Shown in pieces: positions 19,695 to 33,962 of a DNA stretch of 64,000 nucleotides (positions within the stretch are counted from its first letter, which is position 1; each line of letters opens with the position of its first letter). The notes beneath the pieces were generated by a model. The model was not told where the DNA came from. It made no database searches and worked only from the letters and a program-made list of their open reading frames with translations. This DNA is from an uncultured Paracoccaceae bacterium (GTDB taxonomy: Bacteria > Pseudomonadota > Alphaproteobacteria > Rhodobacterales > Rhodobacteraceae): the NCBI GenBank assembly GCA_947493745.1, contig CANLSM010000002.1, forward strand, positions 124,001 to 188,000. The letters are read 5' to 3'. The position numbers and the translations under genes are program-made.

Positions 19695-19892
19695 ATGGCC
19701 CGCACCAATCCCTTTCAGTTTGCCCAGCAGGTTCGCGCTGAGGTGTCCAAGGTGGTCTGGCCCAACCGTCGTGAAACCACACTGACCACGGCCATGGTTT
19801 TCGTGATGTCCGCAGTGGCAGCTCTGTTCTTCTTTCTCGTCGATATGCTGATCCGTTTCGGGCTGGAACTGATCCTCAACTCGGCTGGCTGA
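19695..19892 (+). CDS. secE: Preprotein translocase subunit SecE
   Basis: 65 residues, the single-helix short SecE form. It clamps the SecY channel in the inner membrane. The amphipathic stretch EVSKVVWPNRRET, the hallmark of SecE, precedes one membrane helix (about 34-58). I start at ATG 19695. SecE is usually followed directly by nusG in one transcript; here a convergent XRE regulator and a MAPEG gene lie between them. The last 17 bases overlap the 3' end of the regulator on the other strand. Confidence 0.95.
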   Translation: MARTNPFQFAQQVRAEVSKVVWPNRRETTLTTAMVFVMSAVAALFFFLVDMLIRFGLELILNSAG

Positions 19893-20652
19893 GCAGACAG
19901 GCTTCGGTTTCCGCATCGACGGGGACCATGAACTCGATCTCGAACCCGTCCACCAGCACATCATGAACCGAGGCCAGCTGCCCCAGAACCGAGGTCAGCG
20001 TCAGGTTCCGGCCGTTCGGACCTTCCAGTATGAAAGGCACAAAGACCGGGATGTGGTCGTTGGCCGACATCGCGCCCGGAATGTGGTCGAAGAGACCTGC
20101 CTCTTTCAGCCGCGTCAGCGTCTCGGCCACTGCAGGGTGGTTGGGGGCATCCTTGTGAAGGCGTGAGTAGAAGGCGAGGCTCGCCTCCTCCCAATTGCGG
20201 ATGCGGGCGAGGAACGCGTCTGACAGGAACATTTCGAGCATGTTGATCCGCTTATTGTCGAGCGCCACGAACTGGGAGAACATCGCGCGGGCGGGTGTGT
20301 TCAGTCTCAGCACGGTCCAGGCCGTGTCGATGACCATCGCGGGGAAGGGCCAGTGGCGAAGGACCCGCGCCTCCAGCATATCCAGCGTCTCGCGGACCTC
20401 TGTCGAGGTGAAGTCGCGGCGGCGATAGGGGTTCTGAAACCCCGAGGCCTCAAACAGCACTGCCCGCAGGCCGGGGTTGAGGTTTAACTCGGCGCAGAGC
20501 CGCCCGATCATCTCACGGGTCGGTTGCGAGCGTCCGGTTTCCAGAAACGAGATATGCCGCTGGGTCGAGCCGATGGCAATCGCCAGTGCCTCCTGGCTGA
20601 GCCGCTGATCTTGCCGCACGGATTTCAGGGCATGACCAAAGCTTGCAGACAT
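19876..20652 (-). CDS. XRE-family transcriptional regulator with MmyB-like ligand domain
   Basis: 258 residues. An N-terminal helix-turn-helix (about 5-62: LSQEALAIAIGSTQRHISFLE) is followed by a C-terminal domain (about 85-255) of the MmyB-like ligand-binding type found in alphaproteobacterial and actinobacterial regulators. The start at ATG 20652 follows GAGGG at eight bases; the frame is open further upstream but reads into the divergent promoter region. It probably controls the divergent MAPEG gene 77 bases away; that target is inferred from layout only. Its 3' end overlaps secE by 17 bases. Confidence 0.85.
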   Translation of the reverse strand: MSASFGHALKSVRQDQRLSQEALAIAIGSTQRHISFLETGRSQPTREMIGRLCAELNLNPGLRAVLFEASGFQNPYRRRDFTSTEVRETLDMLEARVLRHWPFPAMVIDTAWTVLRLNTPARAMFSQFVALDNKRINMLEMFLSDAFLARIRNWEEASLAFYSRLHKDAPNHPAVAETLTRLKEAGLFDHIPGAMSANDHIPVFVPFILEGPNGRNLTLTSVLGQLASVHDVLVDGFEIEFMVPVDAETEACLLSQPS

Positions 20653-20729
20653 ATCATTCCCTCTCAAGGAATTGCCATTATTCAGATCGACCGTATGTCC
20701 CAAGACACCGAATGGAAAGGAGTTCGACG

Positions 20730-21107
20730 ATGACAATCTGGATACTGGCCGTGCTGGGGCTCTACTTCGTGCAGATTTACGCGAGCGCGATGATCTATCT
20801 GCCGCAGGCGGGCATGCTGACATTGCTCAAGGGGAGAGACAATCTGCCGGAACCGGGGCCTCTGGCGGCCCGCGCCGACCGGTCGCTGGCGAACTTCAAG
20901 GAGAACCTCCTTCTGTTTCTGCCGCTGGCCCTGATGGCCGCCTGGCAGGACCCCGATGCGGGCAGGGCGGTCCTTGGTACCCAGCTTTTCTTCGTCGGTC
21001 GTCTGCTGCATTTCCCGTTCTACATGACAGCGATTGCCGGTTTGCGCTCAATCGCGTATGGTGTCTCCATGATCGGCATCGTGCTGATCGTTTTGGACCT
21101 GTTGTAG
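20730..21107 (+). CDS. MAPEG family membrane protein
   Basis: 125 residues with four hydrophobic segments, matching the bacterial MAPEG (membrane-associated eicosanoid and glutathione metabolism) family; the segment GRLLHFPFYMTAIAGLRSIAYGVS is characteristic. Bacterial members are mostly of unknown substrate, some being glutathione transferase-like. The start at ATG 20730 follows AAGGAG. It is divergent from an XRE regulator and followed by two hairpins. Confidence 0.85.
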   Translation: MTIWILAVLGLYFVQIYASAMIYLPQAGMLTLLKGRDNLPEPGPLAARADRSLANFKENLLLFLPLALMAAWQDPDAGRAVLGTQLFFVGRLLHFPFYMTAIAGLRSIAYGVSMIGIVLIVLDLL

Positions 21108-21128
21108 GGAGGCGCAAAAATCGCCTCC
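21108..21128 (+). terminator. Hairpin after MAPEG gene
   Basis: A perfect 7-bp stem GGAGGCG/CGCCTCC with a seven-base loop starting at the stop codon, without an adjacent T-run. Confidence 0.5.
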
Positions 21129-21185
21129 GGCCCTTGATTTTGCGGGGCGGCGGGGTTACTTGCAGCCATCCCAGTGATGATAAGG

Positions 21186-21219
21186 GCGCGCAGCGATTCG
21201 TATGCGCGCTCGTTTTTGT
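21186..21219 (+). terminator. Rho-independent terminator upstream of nusG
   Basis: A 7-bp stem GCGCGCA (21186-21192) / TGCGCGC (21203-21209) followed by CGTTTTTGTT. It should isolate nusG from the MAPEG transcript, so nusG needs a promoter in the remaining 80 bases; I see no convincing boxes there. Confidence 0.75.
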
Positions 21220-21297
21220 TACGACAGGCAGAGATCGGGATATCTCAAAGTATTGAAAATACAGCGGTAATCCCGCTTGACTGAGGTTAAGGCAGAT

Positions 21298-21831
21298 ATG
21301 GCAATGCGCTGGTATTCCGTGAGCGTTCTCTCGAATTTCGAGAAGAAGGTGGCGGAATCTATTCGGGAAGCGGCCGTTCAGAACGGGCTTGAGGATGAGA
21401 TCGAACAGGTTCTTGTCCCCACCGAGGAGGTGGTAGAGGTTCGTCGCGGCAAGAAAGTGCAGACCGAAAAGCGGTTTATGCCGGGTTATGTGCTGGTACG
21501 GATGGAATTGACCGACCGCGCCTATCACCTTGTGAAAGACACCAACCGGGTCACCGGTTTCCTGGGTCCCCAAGGCAAGCCGGTCCCGATGCGCGATGCA
21601 GAGGTCGCTCGCATTCTGAACCAGGTGGAAGAAGGGCTGGAGCGTCCGCGCTCGCTCATCACATTCGAGACCGGCGAACAGGTCAACGTCACCGACGGAC
21701 CGTTCGAGGGTTTTGCAGGCATGGTGGAAGAGGTGGACGACGAGAACGCCCGCCTCAAGGTCACCGTTTCGATTTTTGGCCGGGCAACCCCGGTGGAACT
21801 GGAATTCACGCAGGTCTCCAAGCAGACCTGA
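21298..21831 (+). CDS. nusG: Transcription termination/antitermination protein NusG
   Basis: 177 residues. The N-terminal NGN domain (about 1-115, RWYSVSVLSNFEKKVAESI and FMPGYVLVRM) binds RNA polymerase; the C-terminal KOW domain (VNVTDGPFEGFAGMVEEVD) contacts Rho or ribosomal S10. ATG 21298 is preceded by AAGG at about nine bases and starts MAMRWYSV; a longer frame from TTG 21277 has no better site. It heads the transcript nusG-rplK-rplA. Confidence 0.96.
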   Translation: MAMRWYSVSVLSNFEKKVAESIREAAVQNGLEDEIEQVLVPTEEVVEVRRGKKVQTEKRFMPGYVLVRMELTDRAYHLVKDTNRVTGFLGPQGKPVPMRDAEVARILNQVEEGLERPRSLITFETGEQVNVTDGPFEGFAGMVEEVDDENARLKVTVSIFGRATPVELEFTQVSKQT

Positions 21832-21939
21832 TCGTGACCCTTCGTGGGAGGGGCGGGCGACGCGTCGTCCAAGCCGGACCACGACCATACTGACCTTCCG
21901 GGGACGCGCCCTGGACGGTGGAAAAGAGAGGAGGCCATC

Positions 21940-22368
21940 ATGGCCAAGAAGATTGCTGGCACGATGAAGCTGCAAGTGCCTGCCGGTAAAGCCAACCCGT
22001 CGCCGCCCGTCGGGCCGGCACTGGGTCAGCGCGGCATCAACATCATGGAATTCTGCAAGGCGTTCAACGCCAAGACGCAAGAGCTTGAGCCGGGTGCCCC
22101 GTGCCCGACCATTATCACATACTATGTCGATAAATCCTTCACGATGGACATCAAGACGCCGCCCGCGTCCTACATGCTCAAGAAGGCTGCCAAGCTGAAA
22201 TCCGGTGCCTCGACGCCAAGCCGTGAAACGGTTGGTTCGGTAACCGCCAAGCAGGTGCGTGAGATCGCTGAAGCCAAGATGAAGGATCTCAACGCCAATG
22301 ACATCGACGGTGCGATGAACATCATTCTGGGCTCCGCCCGGTCGATGGGCATCGAGGTGAAAGGGTAA
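21940..22368 (+). CDS. rplK: Ribosomal protein L11
   Basis: 142 residues. L11 binds the GTPase-associated centre of 23S rRNA and is needed for factor binding and RelA activation. The N-terminal proline-rich segment ([14 protein letters not shown]) and the C-terminal RNA-binding part ([21 protein letters not shown]) are both present. GAGAGGAGG stands just before the ATG. It follows nusG by 108 bases and is five bases from rplA. Confidence 0.98.
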   Translation: MAKKIAGTMKLQVPAGKANPSPPVGPALGQRGINIMEFCKAFNAKTQELEPGAPCPTIITYYVDKSFTMDIKTPPASYMLKKAAKLKSGASTPSRETVGSVTAKQVREIAEAKMKDLNANDIDGAMNIILGSARSMGIEVKG

Positions 22369-22373
22369 TCGGT

Positions 22374-23072
22374 ATGGCAAAGCTCGGAAAACGCACCCAG
22401 GCTGCCCGCAGCGCCTTCGAAGGCAAGTCCAACGTGACTGTCGAAGAGGCCGTGAGCCTCGTCAAAGGCAGCGCCAAGGCGAAATTCGACGAGACCGTCG
22501 AGATTGCTGTGAACCTCGGTGTTGACCCGCGTCATGCGGACCAGATGGTCCGCGGTGTCGTGGCACTGCCCAACGGTACTGGCAAGACCGTTCGTGTTGC
22601 CGTATTCGCCAGGGGGCCCAAGGCGGAAGAGGCCGAGAAGGCCGGTGCGGACATCGTCGGTGCCGAGGACCTGATGGAAACCATACAAAGCGGCAAGATC
22701 GAGTTCGATCGCTGCATCGCCACACCGGACATGATGCCGATCGTCGGTCGTCTGGGCAAAGTGCTTGGCCCCCGCAACCTGATGCCGAACCCCAAAGTGG
22801 GCACGGTCACCATGGATGTGAAAGCCGCTGTCGAAGCTGCCAAAGGTGGCGAAGTACAGTTCAAGGCCGAAAAGGCCGGTGTTGTGCATGCAGGCGTCGG
22901 CAAGGCCTCTTTCGATGAAGGCAAGCTGGTTGAGAACGTGAAAGCCTTCGTGGCCGCCGTTCAGAAAGCCAAGCCGTCGGGCGCGAAAGGCACATATATG
23001 AAGAAAATCGCGCTGAGCTCGACAATGGGCCCCGGCGTGTCAATCGACGTCGCAGTTGCGGTGGGCGAATAA
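22374..23072 (+). CDS. rplA: Ribosomal protein L1
   Basis: 232 residues, full length. L1 forms the mobile stalk near the E site and in many bacteria represses its own operon. The signatures are [20 protein letters not shown] and the interdomain block [10 protein letters not shown]. It is probably co-translated with rplK. Confidence 0.98.
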   Translation: MAKLGKRTQAARSAFEGKSNVTVEEAVSLVKGSAKAKFDETVEIAVNLGVDPRHADQMVRGVVALPNGTGKTVRVAVFARGPKAEEAEKAGADIVGAEDLMETIQSGKIEFDRCIATPDMMPIVGRLGKVLGPRNLMPNPKVGTVTMDVKAAVEAAKGGEVQFKAEKAGVVHAGVGKASFDEGKLVENVKAFVAAVQKAKPSGAKGTYMKKIALSSTMGPGVSIDVAVAVGE

Positions 23073-23080
23073 GAATTCCG

Positions 23081-23110
23081 ATCCCCGGAGTGTAAGCCCC
23101 GGGGTCGGTT
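23081..23110 (+). terminator. Terminator-like hairpin after rplA
   Basis: CCCCGG (23084-23089) pairs with CCGGGG (23099-23104), extended by GA/TC after a bulge, and is followed by GGTTTT. It may attenuate transcription between L11-L1 and L10-L12. A second perfect 8-bp hairpin with a GCAA tetraloop follows at 23113-23132. Confidence 0.5.
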
Positions 23111-23135
23111 TTGACAGGCGGCAACGCCTGTCACT

Positions 23136-23200
23136 GTCCAAGACGGTGGGTGACCGCAAGGTCTTAATCTCCTGCCTGAGACGGGAAGCGTGAAGATCAA
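23136..23200 (+). promoter_or_regulatory. L10 leader (autoregulatory RNA before rplJ)
   Basis: The rplA-rplJ gap is 246 bases. CAAGACGGTGGGTG and CTTAATCTCCTGCCTGAGACGG (in two segments between 23139 and 23184) match the conserved core of the L10 leader, to which the L10-L12 complex binds to repress translation of rplJL. I judged this by eye against the E. coli element; the exact ends are uncertain. Confidence 0.65.
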
Positions 23201-23318
23201 TCGAGGGCGACCTCGGGCGAGATTGGCGGGACCCGTAGATACGGACCCGAATGGGCGGGGAAACCCGCCTGAATGATGAGCCGGAGGGGGAGACCCCTTC
23301 ATAAACTGGAGCAAAACT

Positions 23319-23831
23319 GTGGATAGAGCCCAAAAAGAAGCGGTGGTCGGTGAACTCGGCCAGATCTTCCAGGACTCTGGTGTGGTTGTGGTTGCGCACT
23401 ACACCGGCCTCACGGTTGCTGAGATGACGGACTTCCGTTCCCGCATGCGGGAAGCAGGCGGATCGGTCCGTGTCGCCAAGAACAGGCTCGCCAAGATCGC
23501 CCTTGAAGGTACGCCAAGCGCCTCTGTCGCTTCGCTGCTCGAAGGGCAAACAGTGCTGGCTTACTCGGAAGACCCGGTCACGGCTGCGAAAGTGGTGCGT
23601 GACTATGCCAAGGACAACGAGAAACTCGTAGTGCTTGGCGGGGCGATGGGTGAGGAAGCGCTCGACGTTGCCGGTGTGAACCGGGTGGCTGCCATGCCGT
23701 CTCGTGATGAGCTTCTTGCTCAGATCGCGGGCATTCTTGGCGCCCCTGCTTCGAACCTGGCCAGCGCGCTTGGTGCACCTGCCTCGAATATCGCGTCGAT
23801 CCTTTCGACGATCGAGGAGAAGGCGGCTTAA
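23319..23831 (+). CDS. rplJ: Ribosomal protein L10
   Basis: 170 residues. L10 anchors L7/L12 dimers to the ribosomal stalk. The N-terminal rRNA-binding part has [15 protein letters not shown] and [12 protein letters not shown]; the C-terminal helix carrying repeated [18 protein letters not shown] binds L12 dimers. The start is GTG; AACTGGAGCAAAACT lies ahead of it. It follows a probable L10 leader. Confidence 0.97.
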   Translation: MDRAQKEAVVGELGQIFQDSGVVVVAHYTGLTVAEMTDFRSRMREAGGSVRVAKNRLAKIALEGTPSASVASLLEGQTVLAYSEDPVTAAKVVRDYAKDNEKLVVLGGAMGEEALDVAGVNRVAAMPSRDELLAQIAGILGAPASNLASALGAPASNIASILSTIEEKAA

Positions 23832-23913
23832 GTCTTATGCAACTCATGTGGCCGGATGCGCGCAAATGCAAAGCACCGGACTTCACACTTGAAACTGAAA
23901 CGGAAACGAACAA

Positions 23914-24291
23914 ATGGCTGATATCAAGAAACTGGCTGAAGAGATCGTTGGTCTGACCCTTCTCGAAGCCTCCGAACTGAAAACCCTGCTCAAAGACGAG
24001 TACGGCATTGAGCCTGCTGCTGGCGGCGCTGTCATGATGGCAGGCCCTGCCGGTGACGCCGGTGCGGCAGCAGAAGAGAAGACGGAATTCGACGTTATCC
24101 TGCTCGAAGCAGGCGACAAGAAAATCAACGTCATCAAAGAAGTTCGCGCCATCACTGGCCTGGGCCTCAAGGAAGCAAAAGATCTCGTCGAAGCTGGCGG
24201 CAAGGCTGTCAAAGAGGCAGCTGGCAAGGACGAAGCCGAAGAGATCAAGAAAAAGCTCGAAGAGGCTGGCGCCAAGGTCGAGCTCAAGTAA
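23914..24291 (+). CDS. rplL: Ribosomal protein L7/L12
   Basis: 125 residues. The dimeric stalk protein that recruits elongation factors. N-terminal dimerisation region 1-35, an Ala/Gly-rich hinge about 36-52, and the C-terminal domain with [20 protein letters not shown] that binds EF-Tu and EF-G. Followed by an 11-bp hairpin before rpoB. Confidence 0.98.
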   Translation: MADIKKLAEEIVGLTLLEASELKTLLKDEYGIEPAAGGAVMMAGPAGDAGAAAEEKTEFDVILLEAGDKKINVIKEVRAITGLGLKEAKDLVEAGGKAVKEAAGKDEAEEIKKKLEEAGAKVELK

Positions 24292-24326
24292 TCGCACTGG
24301 CCTTTGGGCCGCGCGACTTAGAACTG

Positions 24327-24355
24327 GGCTGAACCCGGCCAAATCGGGTTCAGCC
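24327..24355 (+). terminator. Attenuator/terminator hairpin between rplL and rpoB
   Basis: A perfect 11-bp stem (24327-24337 with 24345-24355) followed by TGTTT. In other bacteria a leaky terminator here lowers rpoBC transcription relative to rplJL; the same is likely here. The remaining 24356-24526 shows no other feature I can name. Confidence 0.65.
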
Positions 24356-24526
24356 TGTTTGCGTCTCTCACAGGGGCCTCAAGTGAGGCTGTTGTGAAAG
24401 GTGCAAGCTCCGGACGCGGAATTTGGGAAGTTCCGCAAGCATTGGAGAGGGCTCCTTGGCATAGCCTAAGGCGCGTGGTTGTCCCGGACCATGCGACAGG
24501 GCCGAGCAAAAAGGTACGAGAAGCGA

Positions 24527-27500
24527 ATGGCGCAGACGCATTCCGGTCACAAACGAATCCGCAAGTTTTATGGCAAAATCCGCGAAGTAGCGGAAATGCC
24601 CAACCTTATTGAAGTACAGAAATCTTCCTACGACCTGTTCCTCGACAGCGGCGACCAGCCCGAGCCGATGGATGGGGAGGGTATCAAAGGTGTTTTCCAG
24701 TCGGTTTTCCCGATCAAGGATTTCAACGAAACCTCCGTGCTGGAGTTCGTGAAGTACGAGCTTGAGCCGCCGAAATACGACGTTGAAGAGTGCATGCAGC
24801 GCGATATGACCTATTCCGCGCCGCTCAAGGTCACGCTCCGTCTGATCGTCTTCGAAGTCGACGAGGACACCGGCGCGAAGTCCGTGAAGGACATCAAGGA
24901 ACAGGATGTCTTCATGGGCGATATGCCTTTGATGACACCGAATGGTACGTTCATCGTGAACGGCACCGAGCGGGTGATCGTTTCCCAGATGCACCGCTCG
25001 CCCGGTGTGTTCTTCGATCATGACCGCGGCAAGACCCATGCCTCGGGCAAACTTCTGTTCACCAGCCGGATCATTCCCTATCGCGGCTCCTGGCTCGATT
25101 TTGAGTTCGACGCGAAGGACATCGTCTTTGCCCGCATCGACCGCCGCCGGAAACTGCCGGTGACGACGCTGCTTTATGCGCTCGGTCTCGATCAGGAGGG
25201 CATCTGCGACGCCTATTACGACACCGTCAGCTACAAGAAGCACAAGAATGGCTGGGCCACCAAGTTCTTCCCGGAGCGTATCCGGGGGACCAAGCCGCCA
25301 TTCGATATCGTGAATGCCAAAACCGGCGAAGTCATTGCCGAAGCTGGCAAAAAGGTGACGCCGCGCACTGTCAAGCAACTGCTCGACAGTGGTGACGTGC
25401 CAGAAATCGTCGTGCCGCATGACGCGATCATCGGCCGGTTTGCCTCCAAGGACATGATCAACGAGAAGACCGGTGAGATCTGGGTCGAAGCCGGTGACGA
25501 GATCACGGTCGAGACGGACAAGGATGGCAACATCACCGGCGGTACGCTGCAAAAACTGCTCGATGAAGGCGTGAAGGAGATCCCGACGCTCGACATTGAT
25601 AACGTCAATGTCGGCGCCTATATCCGCAACACCATGGCGGTGGACAAGAACCTCAACCGGGAAACCGCGTTGATGGATATCTACCGTGTGATGCGCCCCG
25701 GTGAGCCGCCGACCGTCGAGGCTGCCTCGACCATGTTCGACTCGCTCTTCTTCGACAGTGAACGTTACGATCTCTCGGCTGTTGGCCGGGTGAAGATGAA
25801 CATGCGCCTGGAACTCGATGCGGAAGACACTGTCCGTACCCTGCGCAATGAAGACATCATCGCCGTGATCAAGGCGCTGGTCGACCTGCGCGACGGGCGT
25901 GGCGATATCGACGATATCGACCATCTTGGAAACCGCCGGGTTCGCTCGGTCGGGGAGTTGATGGAAAACCAGTACCGCGTCGGCCTGCTGCGCATGGAGC
26001 GTGCGATCAAGGAGCGGATGTCATCGGTCGAGATCGACACGGTGATGCCGCAGGATCTGATCAACGCGAAACCTGCTGCGGCTGCGGTGCGCGAATTCTT
26101 CGGTTCGTCCCAGCTCAGCCAGTTCATGGACCAGACCAACCCGCTTTCAGAAGTCACCCACAAACGCCGTCTCTCGGCGCTTGGCCCGGGTGGTCTGACA
26201 CGCGAGCGTGCGGGCTTCGAGGTGCGCGACGTGCACCCGACCCATTATGGTCGCATGTGCCCCATCGAGACGCCGGAGGGCCCGAATATCGGTCTGATCA
26301 ACTCGCTCGCCTCGTTTGCGCGGGTGAACAAGTACGGTTTCATCGAGACCCCTTATCGCAAGGTCGTGGACAGCCAGGTGACCGATGAGGTCAACTACAT
26401 GTCCGCCACGGAAGAGATGCGCTACACGGTCGCCCAGGCCAACGCGCAGCTTGATGAGAAGGGCAAGTTCAAGAATGACCTCGTATCGACGCGCAAATCG
26501 GGTGAGTACATGCTCAACCCGCCGGAAAACGTGGACCTGATCGACGTCTCGCCCAAGCAGTTGGTGTCCGTTGCGGCCTCGCTCATCCCGTTCCTTGAGA
26601 ACGACGATGCGAACAGGGCGCTCATGGGGTCCAACATGCAACGTCAGGCGGTTCCGCTTCTGCGGGCCGAGGCACCGTTTGTCGGCACCGGGATCGAAGA
26701 GATCGTGGCACGTGACAGTGGTGCGGCCATCACCGCACACCGCGCCGGTGTGATCGATCAGGTGGACGCGATGCGGATCGTTGTGCGCGCGACAGAGGAT
26801 CTCGCCCCGGGTGATCCGGGCGTGGACATCTATCGTCTGCGCAAATTCCAGCGCTCCAACCAGAACACCTGCATCAACCAGCGTCCGCTGGTGAAGGTGG
26901 GCGACACGGTGACCAAGGGTGAGGTGATCGCCGACGGTCCGTCGACCGATCTGGGTGAACTGGCGCTCGGCAAGAACGTGCTCGTCGCGTTCATGCCCTG
27001 GAACGGCTACAACTATGAGGATTCCATCCTGATTTCCGAGCGGATCGTGAAAGACGATGTCTTCACCTCTGTTCATATCGAGGAATTCGAAGTAGCTGCC
27101 CGCGACACCAAGCTGGGTCCCGAGGAGATCACCCGCGATATCCCCAATGTCGGCGAGGAAGCGTTGCGCAACCTCGACGAGGCCGGGATCGTCTATATCG
27201 GCGCCGAAGTGGGCCCGAGCGACATTCTGGTCGGCAAGATCACTCCAAAGGGCGAAAGCCCGATGACGCCGGAAGAGAAACTGCTCCGCGCCATCTTCGG
27301 TGAGAAGGCATCCGATGTACGTGACACGTCGCTGCGTCTGCCGCCCGGTGATTTCGGGACGGTCGTGGAAGTGCGTGTCTTCAACCGCCACGGTGTCGAA
27401 AAGGACGAACGCGCGCTGCAGATCGAGCGTGAGGAAGTCGAGCGTCTGGCCCGTGACCGGGACGACGAGCTTGCCATCCTGGACCGCAACATCTACGCGC

Positions 27501-28660
27501 GTCTGCGCTCGCTGATCGAAGGCAAGAAGGCCGTCAAGGGGCCGAAAGGCGTCAAGTCCGGCTCGATGATCGACGAGGCGCTTCTCGACAGTCTCAGCCG
27601 CGGCCAGTGGTGGCAGCTTGCGCTCGAAGACGACAAGGAAGCCGCCCAGATCGAAGCCCTGAACGCGCAGTACGAGATCCAGAAGAAGGCTCTCGACCGG
27701 CGCTTCGAGGACAAGGTCGAGAAGGTCCGTCGCGGCGATGATCTGCCGCCGGGCGTGATGAAGATGGTCAAGGTCTTCATCGCGGTGAAGCGCAAGCTTC
27801 AGCCGGGCGACAAGATGGCCGGGCGTCACGGCAACAAGGGTGTGATCTCCAAGGTTGTGCCCGAGGAAGACATGCCATTCCTTGCTGACGGAACGCCGGT
27901 GGATGTCGTGTTGAACCCGCTGGGTGTGCCAAGCCGCATGAATGTCGGGCAAATCCTGGAGACCCATATGGGCTGGGCCGCACGCGGTCTGGGTCAGTCG
28001 ATTGATCTGGGTTTGCAGGAATATCGCCGTACCGGTGACATGACACCGATGCGCGATGCCATGAGGGTTGCCTATGGCGAGGACCTCTATGAAGAGGCGA
28101 TCAAGGACATGTCCGAAGACGCCTTTGTCGAGGCGGCTGGCAACGTCACCAATGGTGTGCCGATTGCGACCCCGGTTTTCGATGGGGCCAAGGAGGCAGA
28201 TGTCAATGACGCGCTCCGGCGTGCCGGTCTCGACGAGAGCGGTCAGTCGGTCGTCTATGACGGTCGGACCGGCGAGCAGTTCGCACGTCCTGTGACTGTT
28301 GGGGTGAAATACATCCTCAAGCTGCACCACCTTGTCGACGACAAGATCCACGCCCGCTCGACCGGTCCGTACAGCCTCGTTACCCAGCAGCCGCTGGGTG
28401 GCAAGGCGCAGTTCGGTGGTCAGCGCTTCGGTGAGATGGAGGTCTGGGCGCTTGAGGCGTATGGCGCTGCCTACACGCTGCAGGAAATGCTCACCGTCAA
28501 GTCGGATGATGTGGCAGGCCGGACCAAGGTCTATGAGAGCATCGTCAAGGGCGAGGACAATTTTGAAGCCGGTGTCCCGGAGAGCTTTAACGTTCTCGTC
28601 AAGGAAATCCGTTCGCTCGGCCTCAATGTCGAACTGCTGGACGCGGAGGAGATGGAGTGA
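24527..28660 (+). CDS. rpoB: RNA polymerase beta subunit
   Basis: 1377 residues. It forms half of the catalytic cleft. The rifampicin pocket is intact ([17 protein letters not shown], then [13 protein letters not shown]), with the Thr common in alphaproteobacteria. [22 protein letters not shown] and the C-terminal [19 protein letters not shown] and [20 protein letters not shown] blocks are present. I start at ATG 24527 ([16 protein letters not shown]), preceded by GAGAAG; the frame is open 16 codons further up but with no better site. It is 46 bases from rpoC. Confidence 0.98.
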   Translation: MAQTHSGHKRIRKFYGKIREVAEMPNLIEVQKSSYDLFLDSGDQPEPMDGEGIKGVFQSVFPIKDFNETSVLEFVKYELEPPKYDVEECMQRDMTYSAPLKVTLRLIVFEVDEDTGAKSVKDIKEQDVFMGDMPLMTPNGTFIVNGTERVIVSQMHRSPGVFFDHDRGKTHASGKLLFTSRIIPYRGSWLDFEFDAKDIVFARIDRRRKLPVTTLLYALGLDQEGICDAYYDTVSYKKHKNGWATKFFPERIRGTKPPFDIVNAKTGEVIAEAGKKVTPRTVKQLLDSGDVPEIVVPHDAIIGRFASKDMINEKTGEIWVEAGDEITVETDKDGNITGGTLQKLLDEGVKEIPTLDIDNVNVGAYIRNTMAVDKNLNRETALMDIYRVMRPGEPPTVEAASTMFDSLFFDSERYDLSAVGRVKMNMRLELDAEDTVRTLRNEDIIAVIKALVDLRDGRGDIDDIDHLGNRRVRSVGELMENQYRVGLLRMERAIKERMSSVEIDTVMPQDLINAKPAAAAVREFFGSSQLSQFMDQTNPLSEVTHKRRLSALGPGGLTRERAGFEVRDVHPTHYGRMCPIETPEGPNIGLINSLASFARVNKYGFIETPYRKVVDSQVTDEVNYMSATEEMRYTVAQANAQLDEKGKFKNDLVSTRKSGEYMLNPPENVDLIDVSPKQLVSVAASLIPFLENDDANRALMGSNMQRQAVPLLRAEAPFVGTGIEEIVARDSGAAITAHRAGVIDQVDAMRIVVRATEDLAPGDPGVDIYRLRKFQRSNQNTCINQRPLVKVGDTVTKGEVIADGPSTDLGELALGKNVLVAFMPWNGYNYEDSILISERIVKDDVFTSVHIEEFEVAARDTKLGPEEITRDIPNVGEEALRNLDEAGIVYIGAEVGPSDILVGKITPKGESPMTPEEKLLRAIFGEKASDVRDTSLRLPPGDFGTVVEVRVFNRHGVEKDERALQIEREEVERLARDRDDELAILDRNIYARLRSLIEGKKAVKGPKGVKSGSMIDEALLDSLSRGQWWQLALEDDKEAAQIEALNAQYEIQKKALDRRFEDKVEKVRRGDDLPPGVMKMVKVFIAVKRKLQPGDKMAGRHGNKGVISKVVPEEDMPFLADGTPVDVVLNPLGVPSRMNVGQILETHMGWAARGLGQSIDLGLQEYRRTGDMTPMRDAMRVAYGEDLYEEAIKDMSEDAFVEAAGNVTNGVPIATPVFDGAKEADVNDALRRAGLDESGQSVVYDGRTGEQFARPVTVGVKYILKLHHLVDDKIHARSTGPYSLVTQQPLGGKAQFGGQRFGEMEVWALEAYGAAYTLQEMLTVKSDDVAGRTKVYESIVKGEDNFEAGVPESFNVLVKEIRSLGLNVELLDAEEME

Positions 28661-28706
28661 GGGCGCGCGCCGCCCAACTCCCCTCTGACAGGAAAAGGAT
28701 CACGAT

Positions 28707-32912
<4,206 letters not shown>

Positions 32913-32921
32913 AAACAGAAC

Positions 32922-32960
32922 CAGAGCCATCCCGGCATCACCGGGGTGGCTCTGACCCTT
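32922..32960 (+). terminator. Terminator after rpoC
   Basis: A 13-bp stem with one wobble (AGAGCCATCCCGG with CCGGGGTGGCTCT) and a five-base loop, followed by ACCCTTTA. It ends the nusG-rpoC cluster ahead of the glycan island. Confidence 0.8.
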
Positions 32961-32984
32961 TATCCAAACCCAATATTGCTGATT

Positions 32985-33935
32985 TCAGGTCTTTGCGTCG
33001 GACAGGCGCTTTTGAAGGTTCTCGCAAGCCAGCGCGTGAAGTTCCGCCAACTGAGCATCCTCCAGCAACCGGGCAAAAACACCGGTTCGCGCCTCGGCTG
33101 TCCGCTGAATGCTGAGATCTTCCTCATGATTGCAGTTCATGTGTTCAAAGAACTCGGCGGTGTGGCGTGCCTTATGCGGATCAATTGGCCGTCCACGGGT
33201 CTTTTTCAGATCAAATACATCGCGTGTCTTGACGATGTAATGGTTCACCTGTGCCGCGCTCCACGAAACCTTGTCGGGATGCACGCGGTGCACTTCCGTC
33301 TCGCGCTGAAAAATGTCCGGTCTGACACTCGCACCCGCCGCTGTTCTGGCCTTGACCGGCTTGAAATGACCTTTTGCCGGATAGCGCCAGGGGCCATGCG
33401 GGGTGATCACGGTATAGTCCTGATGATCGCGGAAGAGTGTTTTGACCTGAGCGCGGAATGACCGCTCACTGGCGGCCATGGTAAAGGCCTCGCAGACCGG
33501 AACATCGCTCCAGGCCGCACGGTCGCTGTCCCCGAAGACACGCCAGTTCACGATGATCGCCTGAGTTTCAGGCGTGTGAGTGTCGATGAGATCGGTCACG
33601 AGCCCTTGCCCGATATGAATATTGAGGAATTCATCTGCATCAAGGGCCATCAACCAACGGGCATTCGCCGCCTCGGGATAGCGCCGCGCCTTCTCATAGG
33701 CATCGATCTGGATCCCGTTGGGCCAGGGCGGCGTATTGCGGATGTGTCGCAGATGTCCCAGAGCCTGCAGCCGGTCGAGCATCAGATCGGTTCCGTCTTC
33801 GCAATCATTCGATGCGACGACAATGCTGTCAAACCCGATTGCCCGGTTATGGGCGATCCATTCCAGCAACCACGGCCCCTCGTTCTTGACCGTCGCGATC
33901 AGGCATGTGGTGTTCTCGGGCTTGGACCCAGGCAT
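32985..33935 (-). CDS. Glycosyltransferase, GT2/GT92-like
   Basis: 316 residues of the Glyco_tranf_2_4 type. The N-terminus ATVKNEGPWLLEWIAHNRAIGFDSI is the nucleotide-binding start, and LDADEF (98-103) is the metal-binding DxD. VNWRVFGDSD and a late EVHRV-W-VNHYIVKT region follow the family pattern. No membrane segment or signal peptide is seen, so it acts in the cytoplasm, transferring a sugar onto a glycan or lipid. The acceptor and sugar are unknown. It is the downstream gene of a minus-strand run with the fusion gene at 33963, 27 bases apart. Confidence 0.85.
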   Translation of the reverse strand: MPGSKPENTTCLIATVKNEGPWLLEWIAHNRAIGFDSIVVASNDCEDGTDLMLDRLQALGHLRHIRNTPPWPNGIQIDAYEKARRYPEAANARWLMALDADEFLNIHIGQGLVTDLIDTHTPETQAIIVNWRVFGDSDRAAWSDVPVCEAFTMAASERSFRAQVKTLFRDHQDYTVITPHGPWRYPAKGHFKPVKARTAAGASVRPDIFQRETEVHRVHPDKVSWSAAQVNHYIVKTRDVFDLKKTRGRPIDPHKARHTAEFFEHMNCNHEEDLSIQRTAEARTGVFARLLEDAQLAELHALACENLQKRLSDAKT

Positions 33936-33962
33936 GTGCTAAGCTCCTTGCATTCTTCGGTT

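Noticed and set aside
26100-26190. Thr in the rifampicin pocket of RpoB (DQTNPLSE instead of DQNNPLSE)
   Set aside because: From memory this is the usual alphaproteobacterial sequence; not evidence of resistance.
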